The translations under genes were made by a program, and so were the position numbers. A stretch of 64,000 nt of DNA from Bradyrhizobium canariense (GTDB lineage Bacteria; Pseudomonadota; Alphaproteobacteria; Rhizobiales; Xanthobacteraceae): the NCBI RefSeq assembly GCF_900105125.1, contig NZ_LT629750.1, positions 5,111,001 to 5,175,000 of the forward strand, written 5' to 3'. A model generated the notes under the pieces. It saw only the letters and a program-made list of their open reading frames with translations. It did not search any database and was not told the origin of the DNA. Positions 1 through 11,597 of the stretch are shown in pieces; the first letter of the stretch is position 1; each line of letters opens with the position of its first letter.

Positions 1-1
1 C

Positions 2-928
2 GAAGCTGTGCAGGGTCTCACGCTCAATCAGGCGGTCGAGAAAATGCGCGGGCCCGTCAATACCAAGATCAAGCTGAAGATCATCCGCAAGGGTCAGGAC
101 AACCCGATCGACGTCACGCTGGTGCGCGACAACATCCGCGTCCGCTCGGTCCGCGCGCATGTCGAAGCCGACGATATCGCCTATATCCGCATCACCACCT
201 TCAACGAGCAGACCACCGAAGGCCTCAAGAAGGAAATCGGCAATCTGCAAAGCCAGATCGGCGACAAGCTGAAAGGCTACATCATCGACCTGCGCAACAA
301 TCCCGGCGGATTGCTGGAAGAGGCGGTGACGGTGTCCGACACCTTCCTCGAGCGCGGCGAGATCGTCTCCACCCGCGGCCGCAACGCCGAGGAAACCCAG
401 CGCCGCGTTGCCCATCCGGGCGATCTGACCAAGGGCAAGCCGGTGATCGTTCTGATCAACGGCGGCTCGGCATCGGCGTCGGAAATCGTTGCCGGCGCAT
501 TGCAGGACCACAAGCGCGCCACGCTGGTGGGTACGCGCTCGTTCGGCAAGGGCTCGGTGCAGACCATCATCCCGCTCGGCTCCGGCAATGGCGCGCTGCG
601 CCTGACCACCGCGCGCTACTTCACGCCGTCGGGCAAATCGATCCAGGCCCAAGGCATCAAGCCCGATATCGAGGTGCTTCAGGACGTGCCCGACGAGCTG
701 AAATCGCGGACCGACACCAAGGGCGAAGCTTCGCTGCGCGGCCATCTGAAGTCCGAGGGCGACGAGAAAACCGGTTCGCAATCCTACGTGCCGCCGGACG
801 CCAAGGACGACAAGGCCCTGAAGATGGCCGACGACCTGCTCCATGGCGTCAAGGTCAATCCGACCGCCCCGGCCAGTGGCGACAAGGCGGCCATCGACAA
901 CAAGCCTGCCGAGAAGGATGCGAACTAA
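2..928 (+). CDS. ctpA: Carboxyl-terminal processing protease CtpA (S41 family), 5' end missing
   Basis: This is the C-terminal part of a periplasmic tail-specific serine protease; the reading frame is already open at the left edge, so the signal peptide and most of the PDZ domain lie outside the window. The visible part opens in the end of the PDZ domain and continues into the S41 catalytic core. The motif GGSASASEI is encoded at about 461-487, with the likely nucleophile Ser at codon 473, and FGKGSVQ follows with the general-base Lys at codon 548. The C-terminus is a polar low-complexity tail. A strong hairpin terminator follows directly. In Rhizobiales this gene commonly precedes the yibQ-like and rppH genes, as here. 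Confidence 0.95.
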   Translation, partial: EAVQGLTLNQAVEKMRGPVNTKIKLKIIRKGQDNPIDVTLVRDNIRVRSVRAHVEADDIAYIRITTFNEQTTEGLKKEIGNLQSQIGDKLKGYIIDLRNNPGGLLEEAVTVSDTFLERGEIVSTRGRNAEETQRRVAHPGDLTKGKPVIVLINGGSASASEIVAGALQDHKRATLVGTRSFGKGSVQTIIPLGSGNGALRLTTARYFTPSGKSIQAQGIKPDIEVLQDVPDELKSRTDTKGEASLRGHLKSEGDEKTGSQSYVPPDAKDDKALKMADDLLHGVKVNPTAPASGDKAAIDNKPAEKDAN

Positions 929-955
929 GCCTATCGGCTGGCAGACTCGTTCTCG

Positions 956-984
956 AAAGGGTGGCCCTCGGGCCGCCCTTTTTG
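956..984 (+). terminator. Rho-independent terminator after ctpA
   Basis: A hairpin with arms AAAGGGTGGCCC and GGGCCGCCCTTT (one T-G wobble) runs into a T-rich tract about 28 bases after the ctpA stop codon. Confidence 0.8.
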
Positions 985-1124
985 TTGCCGAGTTCCGCCC
1001 GCCCCGAATCACGTAAAACCTAGTGCTTGAGGGCCAATCTTCGGCGAAGACACGGCGGTCCTTTGGCTATGCCGCGACATTGTCCCGTCGTGGTATCGTC
1101 GGCCGGGCTGATTCGGGAAGATCC

Positions 1125-2318
1125 ATGGCAGAGACGGCCGATGATCTGAGCGCACCGCTCGGACAGGAAACTGCGCGCCACAAGCGCCGATACCGCCTGC
1201 CGTTTACGGGATTTCAGGCGCTTGCCGTGTTGCTCGGCCTGTTTCTGGTGACTTTCGCGGGCTTTGCCATCTTCAATGACAATCCGCTGGGCGGCGAGCC
1301 GATCGTGCGCATTGCCCTGCCGAACGCGCCTCCGGATGCAAAGCCCGCGCTTCCGGCTGCTTCCGAGCCGGCTGCGAAATCCGCGCCCAAGCAGGCGGCG
1401 ACGGGCGAGCAAAAGACCGTCACCATCATCGACGGCTCGAGCGGCGCCCGCCACGACGTCACGATATCAGGCGATGGCGCCGACAGCAGCCCGGCTGACG
1501 CGCCGCCGGCGATGATGACCGGGATCGATCCGCGGCTGCTGGAGAAATCCCGCTACGGCATGATCCCGGTGGTTTCCGATGGTCTGAAACCTTTCACGGT
1601 CTACGCTGCCGACGCCGATCGCGTCAAAGCGGCCAAGATGCCTGTCGTCGCCATCGTTGTCGGTGGCCTAGGCGTGGGCGCGGCCAAAACGCTGGACGCC
1701 ATCCTGAAGCTGCCGCCCGCGGTAACGCTGGCATTCACGCCCTATGGCTCGGATCCCTCCAAGCTGGCCGAACGGGCGCGCGCGCAGCGTCACGAGATCC
1801 TGCTGCAGATTCCGATGGAGCCGTTCGATTATCCAGACAATGATCCCGGCCCGCAGACCCTGCTCACGACGCTCGGCCCCGAGCAGAATATCGACCGGCT
1901 ATATTGGCACCTCAGCCGATTCCAGGGCTATGCCGGCATCGCCAATTTCATGGGCGGCAAGTTCGTCGTCACCGATGCGATGATGCAGCCTGTTATCCGC
2001 GAGGCGGCCAAGCGCGGGCTCGGATATTTTGACGATGGAACCGCGCCGCGCAGCGTCGCCGCGTCACTGGCGGCCGGCCAGGCGATGCCGTTCGCCAAGG
2101 CCGATATCGGCATCGATACGGTTCCAACGCAGGCGGAAATCGACCGCGCGCTCGCCAACCTCGAAACTCTGGCGAAAGAGCGTGGAACCGCCGTCGGCGT
2201 CGCCTCGGCGCTGCCGGTTTCGATCGAGCGGATCGGCGTCTGGATCAAGACGCTCGAAAGTCATGGCATTATGCTGGTGCCATTGACAACGGCGATGCTG
2301 AAATCAAAATCAAGCTAA
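1125..2318 (+). CDS. Divergent polysaccharide deacetylase family protein (YibQ/DUF610-like)
   Basis: A 397-residue protein. I start it at ATG 1125 (MAETADDLSAPLG) rather than at the TTG at 1023, because family members begin with a short cytoplasmic tail and then one membrane anchor, seen here at about residues 28-46. An Ala/Pro-rich linker follows, then a deacetylase-like fold from about residue 165 with VAIVVGGLGVG and the PMEP segment. The acidic metal ligands of true deacetylases are not evident in the first motif, so an enzymatic role is doubtful. The family is linked to envelope maintenance and often lies after ctpA, as here. The cellular function is not established. Confidence 0.85.
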   Translation: MAETADDLSAPLGQETARHKRRYRLPFTGFQALAVLLGLFLVTFAGFAIFNDNPLGGEPIVRIALPNAPPDAKPALPAASEPAAKSAPKQAATGEQKTVTIIDGSSGARHDVTISGDGADSSPADAPPAMMTGIDPRLLEKSRYGMIPVVSDGLKPFTVYAADADRVKAAKMPVVAIVVGGLGVGAAKTLDAILKLPPAVTLAFTPYGSDPSKLAERARAQRHEILLQIPMEPFDYPDNDPGPQTLLTTLGPEQNIDRLYWHLSRFQGYAGIANFMGGKFVVTDAMMQPVIREAAKRGLGYFDDGTAPRSVAASLAAGQAMPFAKADIGIDTVPTQAEIDRALANLETLAKERGTAVGVASALPVSIERIGVWIKTLESHGIMLVPLTTAMLKSKSS

Positions 2319-2413
2319 AGCAACCCCGGATTGGCGCGACTTCGGACCCATCGCGGTCTCGCTGATCCGATCGATCCTGCAAGAGGCTTTGACAGCAAAA
2401 AGGCTTTCACGAC

Positions 2414-2917
2414 ATGGCGCGTTACGAAGACCTGCCCTACCGGACATGCGTCGGCATGATGCTGATCAACGCAGCCGGGCTTGTCTTCATCGGTCGTCGC
2501 GCCGGTGGCATCGAGCATGTCGACCAGTCCCACGTTTGGCAGATGCCGCAAGGCGGCGTCGATCCCGGCGAGGATACCTGGGAGGCGGCGAAGCGCGAAC
2601 TCTACGAGGAGACCAGCGTCCGCTCAGTCGAAAAGCTCGGCGAAGTTGCGGACTGGCTGATCTACGATATTCCCCGCACCGTGGCCGGACGCGCCTGGAA
2701 GGGCCGCTATCGCGGCCAGCGGCAGAAATGGTTCGCGGTGCGCTTCACCGGCAAGGATGCCGAGATCAACGTCGCCAGTCCCGGCGGCGGCCACAAGGCG
2801 GAATTCGTCAGCTGGCGTTGGGAGCCGATGAAGAATCTTCCCGACCTGATCGTTCCCTTCAAGCGGCCGGTCTACGAGCGCGTGGTGAAGGAATTTTCCG
2901 GACTTGCCGGCAGCTGA
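2414..2917 (+). CDS. rppH: RNA pyrophosphohydrolase (Nudix), copy 1
   Basis: A 167-residue Nudix hydrolase of the RppH/NudH/IalA type, which removes pyrophosphate from 5'-triphosphate RNA ends to start decay, or hydrolyses diadenosine polyphosphates. The segment [13 protein letters not shown] and the motif RGQRQKWF are typical of RppH. The Nudix box reads G-x5-E-x7-RELYEET-S-V, so the last Gly of the consensus is Ser; the metal-binding Glu residues are kept. A second Nudix gene begins 7 bases after the stop, so the pair is probably one transcript. Either copy could be the main RppH. Confidence 0.9.
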   Translation: MARYEDLPYRTCVGMMLINAAGLVFIGRRAGGIEHVDQSHVWQMPQGGVDPGEDTWEAAKRELYEETSVRSVEKLGEVADWLIYDIPRTVAGRAWKGRYRGQRQKWFAVRFTGKDAEINVASPGGGHKAEFVSWRWEPMKNLPDLIVPFKRPVYERVVKEFSGLAGS

Positions 2918-2924
2918 TCCCGGC

Positions 2925-3437
2925 ATGACCCGTGCAAAACCTTATCGTCCCAATGTCGGGATCGCGCTGTTCAACGCCGCCGGTCAGGTGTTGATCGGGC
3001 GGCGCTTCAAGGATGACGGCCCCGAAATCATTCTCCCGGGTCTGGAGTGGCAGATGCCGCAGGGCGGTGTTGACGCCGGCGAAGATCTGCGCGAGGCGGC
3101 GATGCGCGAACTCTGGGAAGAGACCGGCGCGGTGAGCGCCGATTATCTCGGCGAGACCGATTGGCTGACTTATGAATTTCCGTCCGTCGATGGCCCCGCC
3201 TCCCACCGGCTCGCGCAGTTCCGCGGCCAGCGCCAGAAATGGTTCGCGTTGCGCTTTACCGGGCGCGACGATGAAATCGATCCGCTGACATCGCGCAACG
3301 GCCAGCCGGCGGAATTCGATTCCTGGCGATGGGAGCGGCTCGACTGCGTCGCCGATCTCGTCGTGCCGTTCCGGCGCGAGGTGTATCGGGCCGTGGCGCG
3401 GCAGTTCGCGAAATTCGCGCAGAGCAAAACGAGCTAA
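2925..3437 (+). CDS. RNA pyrophosphohydrolase (Nudix), copy 2
   Basis: A 170-residue paralogue of the preceding gene. The start is ATG 2925 (MTRAKPYRPNVGIAL); the upstream in-frame codons overlap copy 1. Its Nudix box is fully canonical (GGVDAGED, then RELWEETGA), and it also carries the RppH-type FRGQRQKWF segment. The likely reaction is 5'-triphosphate RNA or dinucleoside polyphosphate hydrolysis. The gene is tandem with copy 1 and convergent with the cyclase gene: its TAA (3435-3437) overlaps the cyclase TAG (3434-3436, minus strand), leaving no room for a terminator between them. Confidence 0.9.
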   Translation: MTRAKPYRPNVGIALFNAAGQVLIGRRFKDDGPEIILPGLEWQMPQGGVDAGEDLREAAMRELWEETGAVSADYLGETDWLTYEFPSVDGPASHRLAQFRGQRQKWFALRFTGRDDEIDPLTSRNGQPAEFDSWRWERLDCVADLVVPFRREVYRAVARQFAKFAQSKTS

Positions 3438-5089
3438 TTCGGCCCGACTGCGTACGGCCCGATCGCGATGACATGGCAATTGCTGTCGCGCTTGGCGCAA
3501 TTGCCAAGCGCGCCGTTGACCGCATCCTGCTCACTGGCGGCCTTTAGCGCCATTCCCGGACGACCGGATGAACCGACCGCGACCGCGTTCCATCCTGTCG
3601 ATGCCTCCGCGAGCTGGCGTGCGACGTCATCTCGAGCGTCGCCCGCAATCGAAGGATTGTCGGCCGGGCGGAAGGGTCCGGTAGCTTTCATCATGGTTGG
3701 CACCGGGACAACGAAGACATCGTCGATCGCCACGATCATGCAGGGAACTCCGGCCAGCGCACCGCAAGTCTCCAGCGCCCGGCGCACCACCTCCGGGACC
3801 GTCGCGCCGTCGGTGTAGAAGATGAAATTGCCGCCCGGACCGACCGCAATCGCCTTGCTCTTCTTGCCGGGCATGTAATTGCCCTCCAGCCTCGCCTGGG
3901 CCTGATCGCGCATAAACGGCATTGCCGCCGGCGCGAACGGTTTCTCGGTCACGGGGTCGCGCTTGAACCACGGAAGAGGGGGCACCGGCGGCCTGCCATG
4001 CGGGTAAACCACATTACTGCCGATCGCATAGAGCTCGCATTTACGCGGCGACTGGATTGAATCTGCGCGCTCCTGGCACTGTTCGAGCGCGGCACTTTTC
4101 GCGGCTTCTTCGTTCGGCTGGCTGCTGGCCAGACCGATCACGCCGTTCAGGTTCAAGGCAAACGCCTTGGGCTCGGCCGCGGCGACATATTCATTGGCCA
4201 GCACGACCCGGGCGCGATCAGTAACGAACGGCACCGCTTCGGCCGAAAACCGCTCGCTCGTCGAAAGCGCGGGCACAGACGAAGGGCGGCCCGCCACCGC
4301 TGCGGCTGTCGCCGGCGTAACCGGTGGAGGGGCGACCGCCGTCGCCGATGGCGTTGGTGCCGGCGCAGTTACCGGCGCGGCGTGGTTACTGGCCTGCAAT
4401 GAATCCCGGGCTTTGTCGCGCAGCTCCAGCTTGGTGAAATAAAGGAAGCCGCCGACGCCGATCGCGACAAGGCACACCACCATCACGGCCATCGGCCACA
4501 TCCAGTTTTGAACGCCGGCGGCAAGTGGCTTCGCTGCCGGTTTCTTTATCTGCGGCGTCGCATAGGTTCCGTCCTCACGCCGCATCGCCACCAGATAGGC
4601 ATAGACGGGAGTCGGAATGTTCTTCACTTCCTGCGCGCCGATATCGGCAAACTGCACCGACAGCTTGTTGGCGACCTGTTCGTGCACTGCGCGTGAAACG
4701 CAGATGCCGCCGACCTCGGCCAGACCTTCGAGCCGCGCCGCGATGTTGACGCCATCGCCGAGCAGATCGCCATCGCGCTCAACCACGTCGCCGATGGTGA
4801 TCCCGATACGGAAACTCATCTGCCGGCTGGGCGGATACGCCATGTTCCGGGTGCGCAGGCTTTCCTGGATGTCGATCGCGCATCGCACCGCTTCGACCGC
4901 GCTTGGAAATTCGGCGAAAACGGCGTCACCGGCGGTGTTGAAAATACGGCCGCCGGCCCTGGCGATGAAATCGTCGACGACGGATCGATAGGCGGCGAGA
5001 CGACGCAGCGTCTCCTCCTCGTCCTCCGCAACCAGCCTGCTGTAGCCGGCAATATCGGCCGCAAAAATCGCCGCGATCTTGCGTTTCAT
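3434..5089 (-). CDS. Class III adenylate/guanylate cyclase with a periplasmic Cys-pair repeat region
   Basis: A 551-residue membrane protein. The start is taken at MKRKIAAIFAADIAG (5089), where the cyclase fold begins; the longer frame to 5149 adds an unlikely leader. Residues 1-170 form a class III cyclase domain: metal-binding Asp in AADIAGYSR (about D11) and in NTAGDAVFAEF (about D55), and the Asn/Arg pair in GVNIAARL. The usual adenine-specifying Lys before the second Asp appears as Asn, so the substrate is uncertain. One membrane helix follows (about 197-218), then an Ala/Pro linker and, from about residue 285, three tandem repeats of roughly 80-95 residues resembling DUF4189, each with two Cys. 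The catalytic domain is N-terminal and the likely sensor is C-terminal. Confidence 0.85.
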   Translation of the reverse strand: MKRKIAAIFAADIAGYSRLVAEDEEETLRRLAAYRSVVDDFIARAGGRIFNTAGDAVFAEFPSAVEAVRCAIDIQESLRTRNMAYPPSRQMSFRIGITIGDVVERDGDLLGDGVNIAARLEGLAEVGGICVSRAVHEQVANKLSVQFADIGAQEVKNIPTPVYAYLVAMRREDGTYATPQIKKPAAKPLAAGVQNWMWPMAVMVVCLVAIGVGGFLYFTKLELRDKARDSLQASNHAAPVTAPAPTPSATAVAPPPVTPATAAAVAGRPSSVPALSTSERFSAEAVPFVTDRARVVLANEYVAAAEPKAFALNLNGVIGLASSQPNEEAAKSAALEQCQERADSIQSPRKCELYAIGSNVVYPHGRPPVPPLPWFKRDPVTEKPFAPAAMPFMRDQAQARLEGNYMPGKKSKAIAVGPGGNFIFYTDGATVPEVVRRALETCGALAGVPCMIVAIDDVFVVPVPTMMKATGPFRPADNPSIAGDARDDVARQLAEASTGWNAVAVGSSGRPGMALKAASEQDAVNGALGNCAKRDSNCHVIAIGPYAVGPN

Positions 5090-5225
5090 GAAGGCCGGCC
5101 CCGGGCAAATCTGCTGCGGCAGAATGCCGCCAGAAATTCCCCGGCGCAACCGGGTTCAACGCCCGTCAATCACGGCGGTCGTTGTCACAATTCAGATTTT
5201 TGAAATGCCGGGTGCGGAAAAGATT

Positions 5226-5633
5226 CTAGTGCAGCGCTGTCGAATTGAGCTGATGCTCGATGCTCTTGAAGTGATCGAGCCGCTCGATCGCATGGTCGAG
5301 CTCCGAGCCCTCTTTCTCGGCGAGATTGGCTTCCATCGCGGCAATCTGGTTGGCGAAGGCCTGCCGGTCCAGATCCTGGATCGACGTCGCGACGTCGGCG
5401 AGCACGGTAAGCCCCTTGTCGGAAACTTCCGCAAGGCCGCCAAGCACGATGATCTTCTGATGCGTAGCGCCGGATGTCACCGTCAGAATTCCCGGCCGGA
5501 TCGCGGCCACCACCGGTGCATGTCCGGCGAGCACGCCGAAATCACCCTCGACGCCGGGAACGTCAACCTGATCGACTTCGCCGGAGAAGGCGAGCTTTTC
5601 CGGCGAGACGAGATCGAAGTGGAAGGTGGCCAT
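5226..5633 (-). CDS. atpC: F1F0 ATP synthase epsilon subunit
   Basis: A 135-residue epsilon subunit, the regulatory part of the central stalk of F1. The N-terminal beta-sandwich begins [20 protein letters not shown] and contains the family segment [19 protein letters not shown]; the C-terminal region after about residue 88 is helical and ends in LNSTALH. It is the last gene of the minus-strand atpHAGDC operon, 89 bases after atpD. No clear terminator hairpin is visible between its stop and the cyclase gene downstream. Confidence 0.97.
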   Translation of the reverse strand: MATFHFDLVSPEKLAFSGEVDQVDVPGVEGDFGVLAGHAPVVAAIRPGILTVTSGATHQKIIVLGGLAEVSDKGLTVLADVATSIQDLDRQAFANQIAAMEANLAEKEGSELDHAIERLDHFKSIEHQLNSTALH

Positions 5634-5722
5634 GGTGTGGTCCTGCGGGTGGCGAGTGGCTGATAGTAAGTGGCGAACAACGGGAATAGTTTTTGACTAT
5701 TCCCTATTCACCATTCGGCTGT

Positions 5723-7174
<1,452 letters not shown>

Positions 7175-7199
7175 CTATCTCAAACGACCGTCGGCGGGA

Positions 7200-8078
7200 T
7201 TAGATCGCCTCGGCGCCGGAGATGATTTCAATCAGCTCCTTGGTGATCATCGCCTGGCGGGTTCGGTTGTAGATCAGGGTTTGCTTGCGGATCATGTCGC
7301 CGGCGTTGCGGGTGGCGTTGTCCATCGCGCTCATCTGGGCGCCGTAGAACGACGCGTTGTTTTCCAGCAGCGCGCGGAAAATCTGTACCGCGAGATTGCG
7401 CGGCAGCAGGCCGGTCAAAATCTCGTCTTCTTCCGGCTCGTATTCGTAGGATGTCGCAGGTCCGGCATTCGCGGCAGGTGCTTCCACCACCAGCGGGATG
7501 ATCTGCTGTGCGGTCGGGACCTGCGAGATCACCGACTTGAAGCGCGAATAAAACAGCGTGCAGACGTCGAACTCGCCGGCCTCGAAGCGCGCGACGACTT
7601 TCTTCGCGATGTCTTCAGCGTTGACGAAGCCGAGCTGGCGAACCGAGCGCAATTCGATGTTTTCGATAATCTGCTTGTCGAAGGTGCGGCGCAGCTGCTC
7701 GTAACCCTTGCGGCCGACGCAGAAGAACTTGACCTCTTTGCCCTGGTTCATCAGCGCCAGCGCGCGCTCGCGGGCGAGACGCACGATCGATGAGTTGAAG
7801 GCGCCGGACAGGCCGCGCTCGCCGGTGCAGACCAGTAACAGGTGCACCTGATCCTTGCCGGTCCCGGCCAGCAACACCGGCGCGCCGGGCGAACCCGCCG
7901 CCGCGGTTGCGATGTTGGAAATCACGGCGTCCATTTTTTCCGCATAGGGCCGCGCGGCTTCAGCAGCGTTCTGCGCGCGGCGCAGCTTCGACGCCGCCAC
8001 CATCTGCATGGCCTTGGTAATCTTCTGCGTCGCCTTGGTAGAGGCGATGCGGACCCGCATGTCTTTCAGTGAAGCCAT
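7200..8078 (-). CDS. atpG: F1F0 ATP synthase gamma subunit
   Basis: A 292-residue rotor subunit. Both terminal coiled-coil helices are present: [24 protein letters not shown] at the start is the conserved N-terminal helix (only its first residues are quoted elsewhere), and the C-terminal helix contains [13 protein letters not shown]. It couples proton-driven rotation to the alpha/beta hexamer. It sits between atpA and atpD; the 107-base gap to atpA holds a short palindrome. Confidence 0.98.
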   Translation of the reverse strand: MASLKDMRVRIASTKATQKITKAMQMVAASKLRRAQNAAEAARPYAEKMDAVISNIATAAAGSPGAPVLLAGTGKDQVHLLLVCTGERGLSGAFNSSIVRLARERALALMNQGKEVKFFCVGRKGYEQLRRTFDKQIIENIELRSVRQLGFVNAEDIAKKVVARFEAGEFDVCTLFYSRFKSVISQVPTAQQIIPLVVEAPAANAGPATSYEYEPEEDEILTGLLPRNLAVQIFRALLENNASFYGAQMSAMDNATRNAGDMIRKQTLIYNRTRQAMITKELIEIISGAEAI

Positions 8079-8127
8079 TCTTCGTTCACCCCGGCGATCC
8101 GATCCTTAAAGATCCGACCGCAAGCCC

Positions 8128-8165
8128 CTCTTTCGTCATGCCCGGCCTCGTGCCGGCCATGACGG
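8128..8165. repeat. Short palindromic intergenic element between atpA and atpG
   Basis: The gap contains an inverted repeat of the type GTCATGCCCGGCC ... GGCCATGACG. Transcribed from the minus strand it would form a stem-loop within the atp message, where it could affect processing. It shares the CCGGCCATGACG word with other palindromic elements in the window. Confidence 0.55.
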
Positions 8166-8185
8166 CAAATGATGCAACCGTATCG

Positions 8186-10275
<2,090 letters not shown>

Positions 10276-10381
10276 AAGCGCGCTCTTTATTGCTGTCAAA
10301 TTCGCAAGGGAAAAACCGTCGCCACAATGCGGCGCCTAGCGATCCAAGCCCTTGGAATTCAAGCGGGACTTCGATTTTCGA

Positions 10382-10400
10382 CCGGTACGAGCTGTACCGG
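10382..10400. promoter_or_regulatory. Inverted repeat upstream of the atp operon
   Basis: CCGGTAC GAGCT GTACCGG is a perfect 7-base inverted repeat with a 5-base centre, about 110 bases upstream of the chosen atpH start. It may be an operator or a leader stem-loop; nothing identifies a regulator. Confidence 0.4.
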
Positions 10401-10730
10401 GACCGGCAAAATCGCGGCTTTGCTAACATAGCAAAAGCGCAGGTGCAACATGACACCGGCAACAGGTGCTGCGATGTCGCGGACCCCTTCCAGGGCTAGT
10501 CAAAAGCAATTCGCTCGAATCCGTTTTGATGAGTTTGGAGTCGGCGTCAAGAAGAGGACAGATCTCGTGCGGAACCGGCGAGACGTTGTTCCGCCCCGGA
10601 TTGCATAGGCGCTATGAGCGACCTGCGTGGAACCCAACAGGCCGATTCACTCCATTTGTGTATTACTTACGTAAATCTTAAGCCAAAGTAAGAGATATCA
10701 TTTAATCAGTATTTCTAAGTAAATAATTAG

Positions 10731-10745
10731 TTAAAGAAACGTTAA
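10731..10745. promoter_or_regulatory. CtrA-type box TTAA-N7-TTAA upstream of rlpA
   Basis: TTAAAGAAACGTTAA matches the full CtrA consensus of two TTAA half-sites with a 7-base spacer. It lies about 180 bases before the rlpA start in an AT-rich stretch. CtrA is the cell-cycle regulator of alphaproteobacteria, and RlpA is an envelope/division protein, so the match makes biological sense. The distance to any transcription start is unknown. Confidence 0.5.
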
Positions 10746-10885
10746 ACGAAAGATTTCAGAACATCTGTGAGCCTGTCCATCTGGTAACAAGATATTTCAA
10801 CCGGAGACAAACGAGCTTTACTGCCCAATTCACGCCTTATTAGGTCACCAAACGCGGTCACTCACAGCGGGGACGGGGGTTCCAC

Positions 10886-10903
10886 TTGTCACACACGTGA
10901 CAA
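10886..10903. promoter_or_regulatory. Palindrome in the rlpA leader
   Basis: TTGTCAC-N4-GTGACAA is a perfect 7-base inverted repeat 24 bases before the rlpA start codon. Its position just upstream of the ribosome-binding site suggests a repressor site or a leader stem. The cognate regulator is unknown. Confidence 0.4.
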
Positions 10904-10926
10904 TACTATCTTGAGGGACTGTTTTA

Positions 10927-11460
10927 ATGCATGCATCCAAAAAGTCGGCACTGGGAACAGTAACCCGGTCACGCACGGCGCTCGCTGTTGTCGCCGCAAC
11001 TCTCGTGTTCGGTGGCGGCATCACCGAAGCCTCGGCTAAATCCCGGCATCACCACCATCATTACGGCCATCGCCATTCCCACCACGCCAGCAACGCCTTT
11101 GGCGGCGGAACCTGGGGCGCTGGTTCCGGATATTCCTGGCTCAATGCCAATGCTTCGATCGGCCGGTCCTCGGGCGGCCGCAGCTTCTCGGGCATGGCTT
11201 CCTATTACGGCAACGAATCGGGTCACCGCACCGCCTCGGGCGAGCGTTTCAATCAGAGCGCCATGACCTGCGCCCACCGCTCGCTGCCATTCGGCACCAA
11301 GCTGCGCGTGACCCATGGCGACCGCAGCGTCGTCGTCACCGTCAATGACCGGGGCCCGTTCGTCCGTGGCCGCGTGCTCGACCTGTCCACGGGCGCTGCC
11401 CGCGCCATCGGCCTGACCAGCGCCGGTGTCGGCCGCGTCACCGCCGAAGTTGTCGGCTAA
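10927..11460 (+). CDS. rlpA: RlpA-family septal ring lytic transglycosylase / double-psi beta-barrel protein
   Basis: A 177-residue exported protein. The ribosome-binding site GAGGGA lies nine bases before ATG 10927. Residues 1-37 are a signal peptide ending EASA. Directly after it comes a His-rich stretch (about residues 41-53, with five consecutive His). From about residue 92 to the end is the RlpA double-psi beta-barrel: GMASYYGNESGHRTASGERF, the LPFGT segment, and VNDRGPFVRGRVLDLS. There is no SPOR domain, so this is a short RlpA. The family acts on septal peptidoglycan in some species. An exact-repeat terminator follows. Confidence 0.88.
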   Translation: MHASKKSALGTVTRSRTALAVVAATLVFGGGITEASAKSRHHHHHYGHRHSHHASNAFGGGTWGAGSGYSWLNANASIGRSSGGRSFSGMASYYGNESGHRTASGERFNQSAMTCAHRSLPFGTKLRVTHGDRSVVVTVNDRGPFVRGRVLDLSTGAARAIGLTSAGVGRVTAEVVG

Positions 11461-11534
11461 CGCGTTTAACGCGTCTTCCTATCCATCCAGCAAGCGTTGC
11501 GTAACGGCCGCGGAACTTCCTGCACGCCGAAACC

Positions 11535-11568
11535 AAGCCTGCCGTCGCAAAACGGCAGGCTTTTTTGT
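11535..11568 (+). terminator. Rho-independent terminator after rlpA
   Basis: An 11-base perfect stem (AAGCCTGCCGT / ACGGCAGGCTT) with a 6-base loop is followed by a run of T, about 75 bases after rlpA. Confidence 0.9.
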
Positions 11569-11597
11569 TTTCACGCCGCCCGGGGCGATCGGTGACG

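Larger units (their letters stand above)
10276..10926. other. Intergenic region between divergent atpH and rlpA
   Basis: About 650 bases without a convincing gene. The atpH side is GC-rich and holds a perfect inverted repeat at 10382-10400. The rlpA side (about 10660-10800) is strikingly AT-rich and holds a TTAA-N7-TTAA box at 10731-10745. There are three GANTC sites (10517, 10538, 10644) and a palindrome at 10886-10903 just before rlpA. Open frames here are short and look non-coding. Confidence 0.7.
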
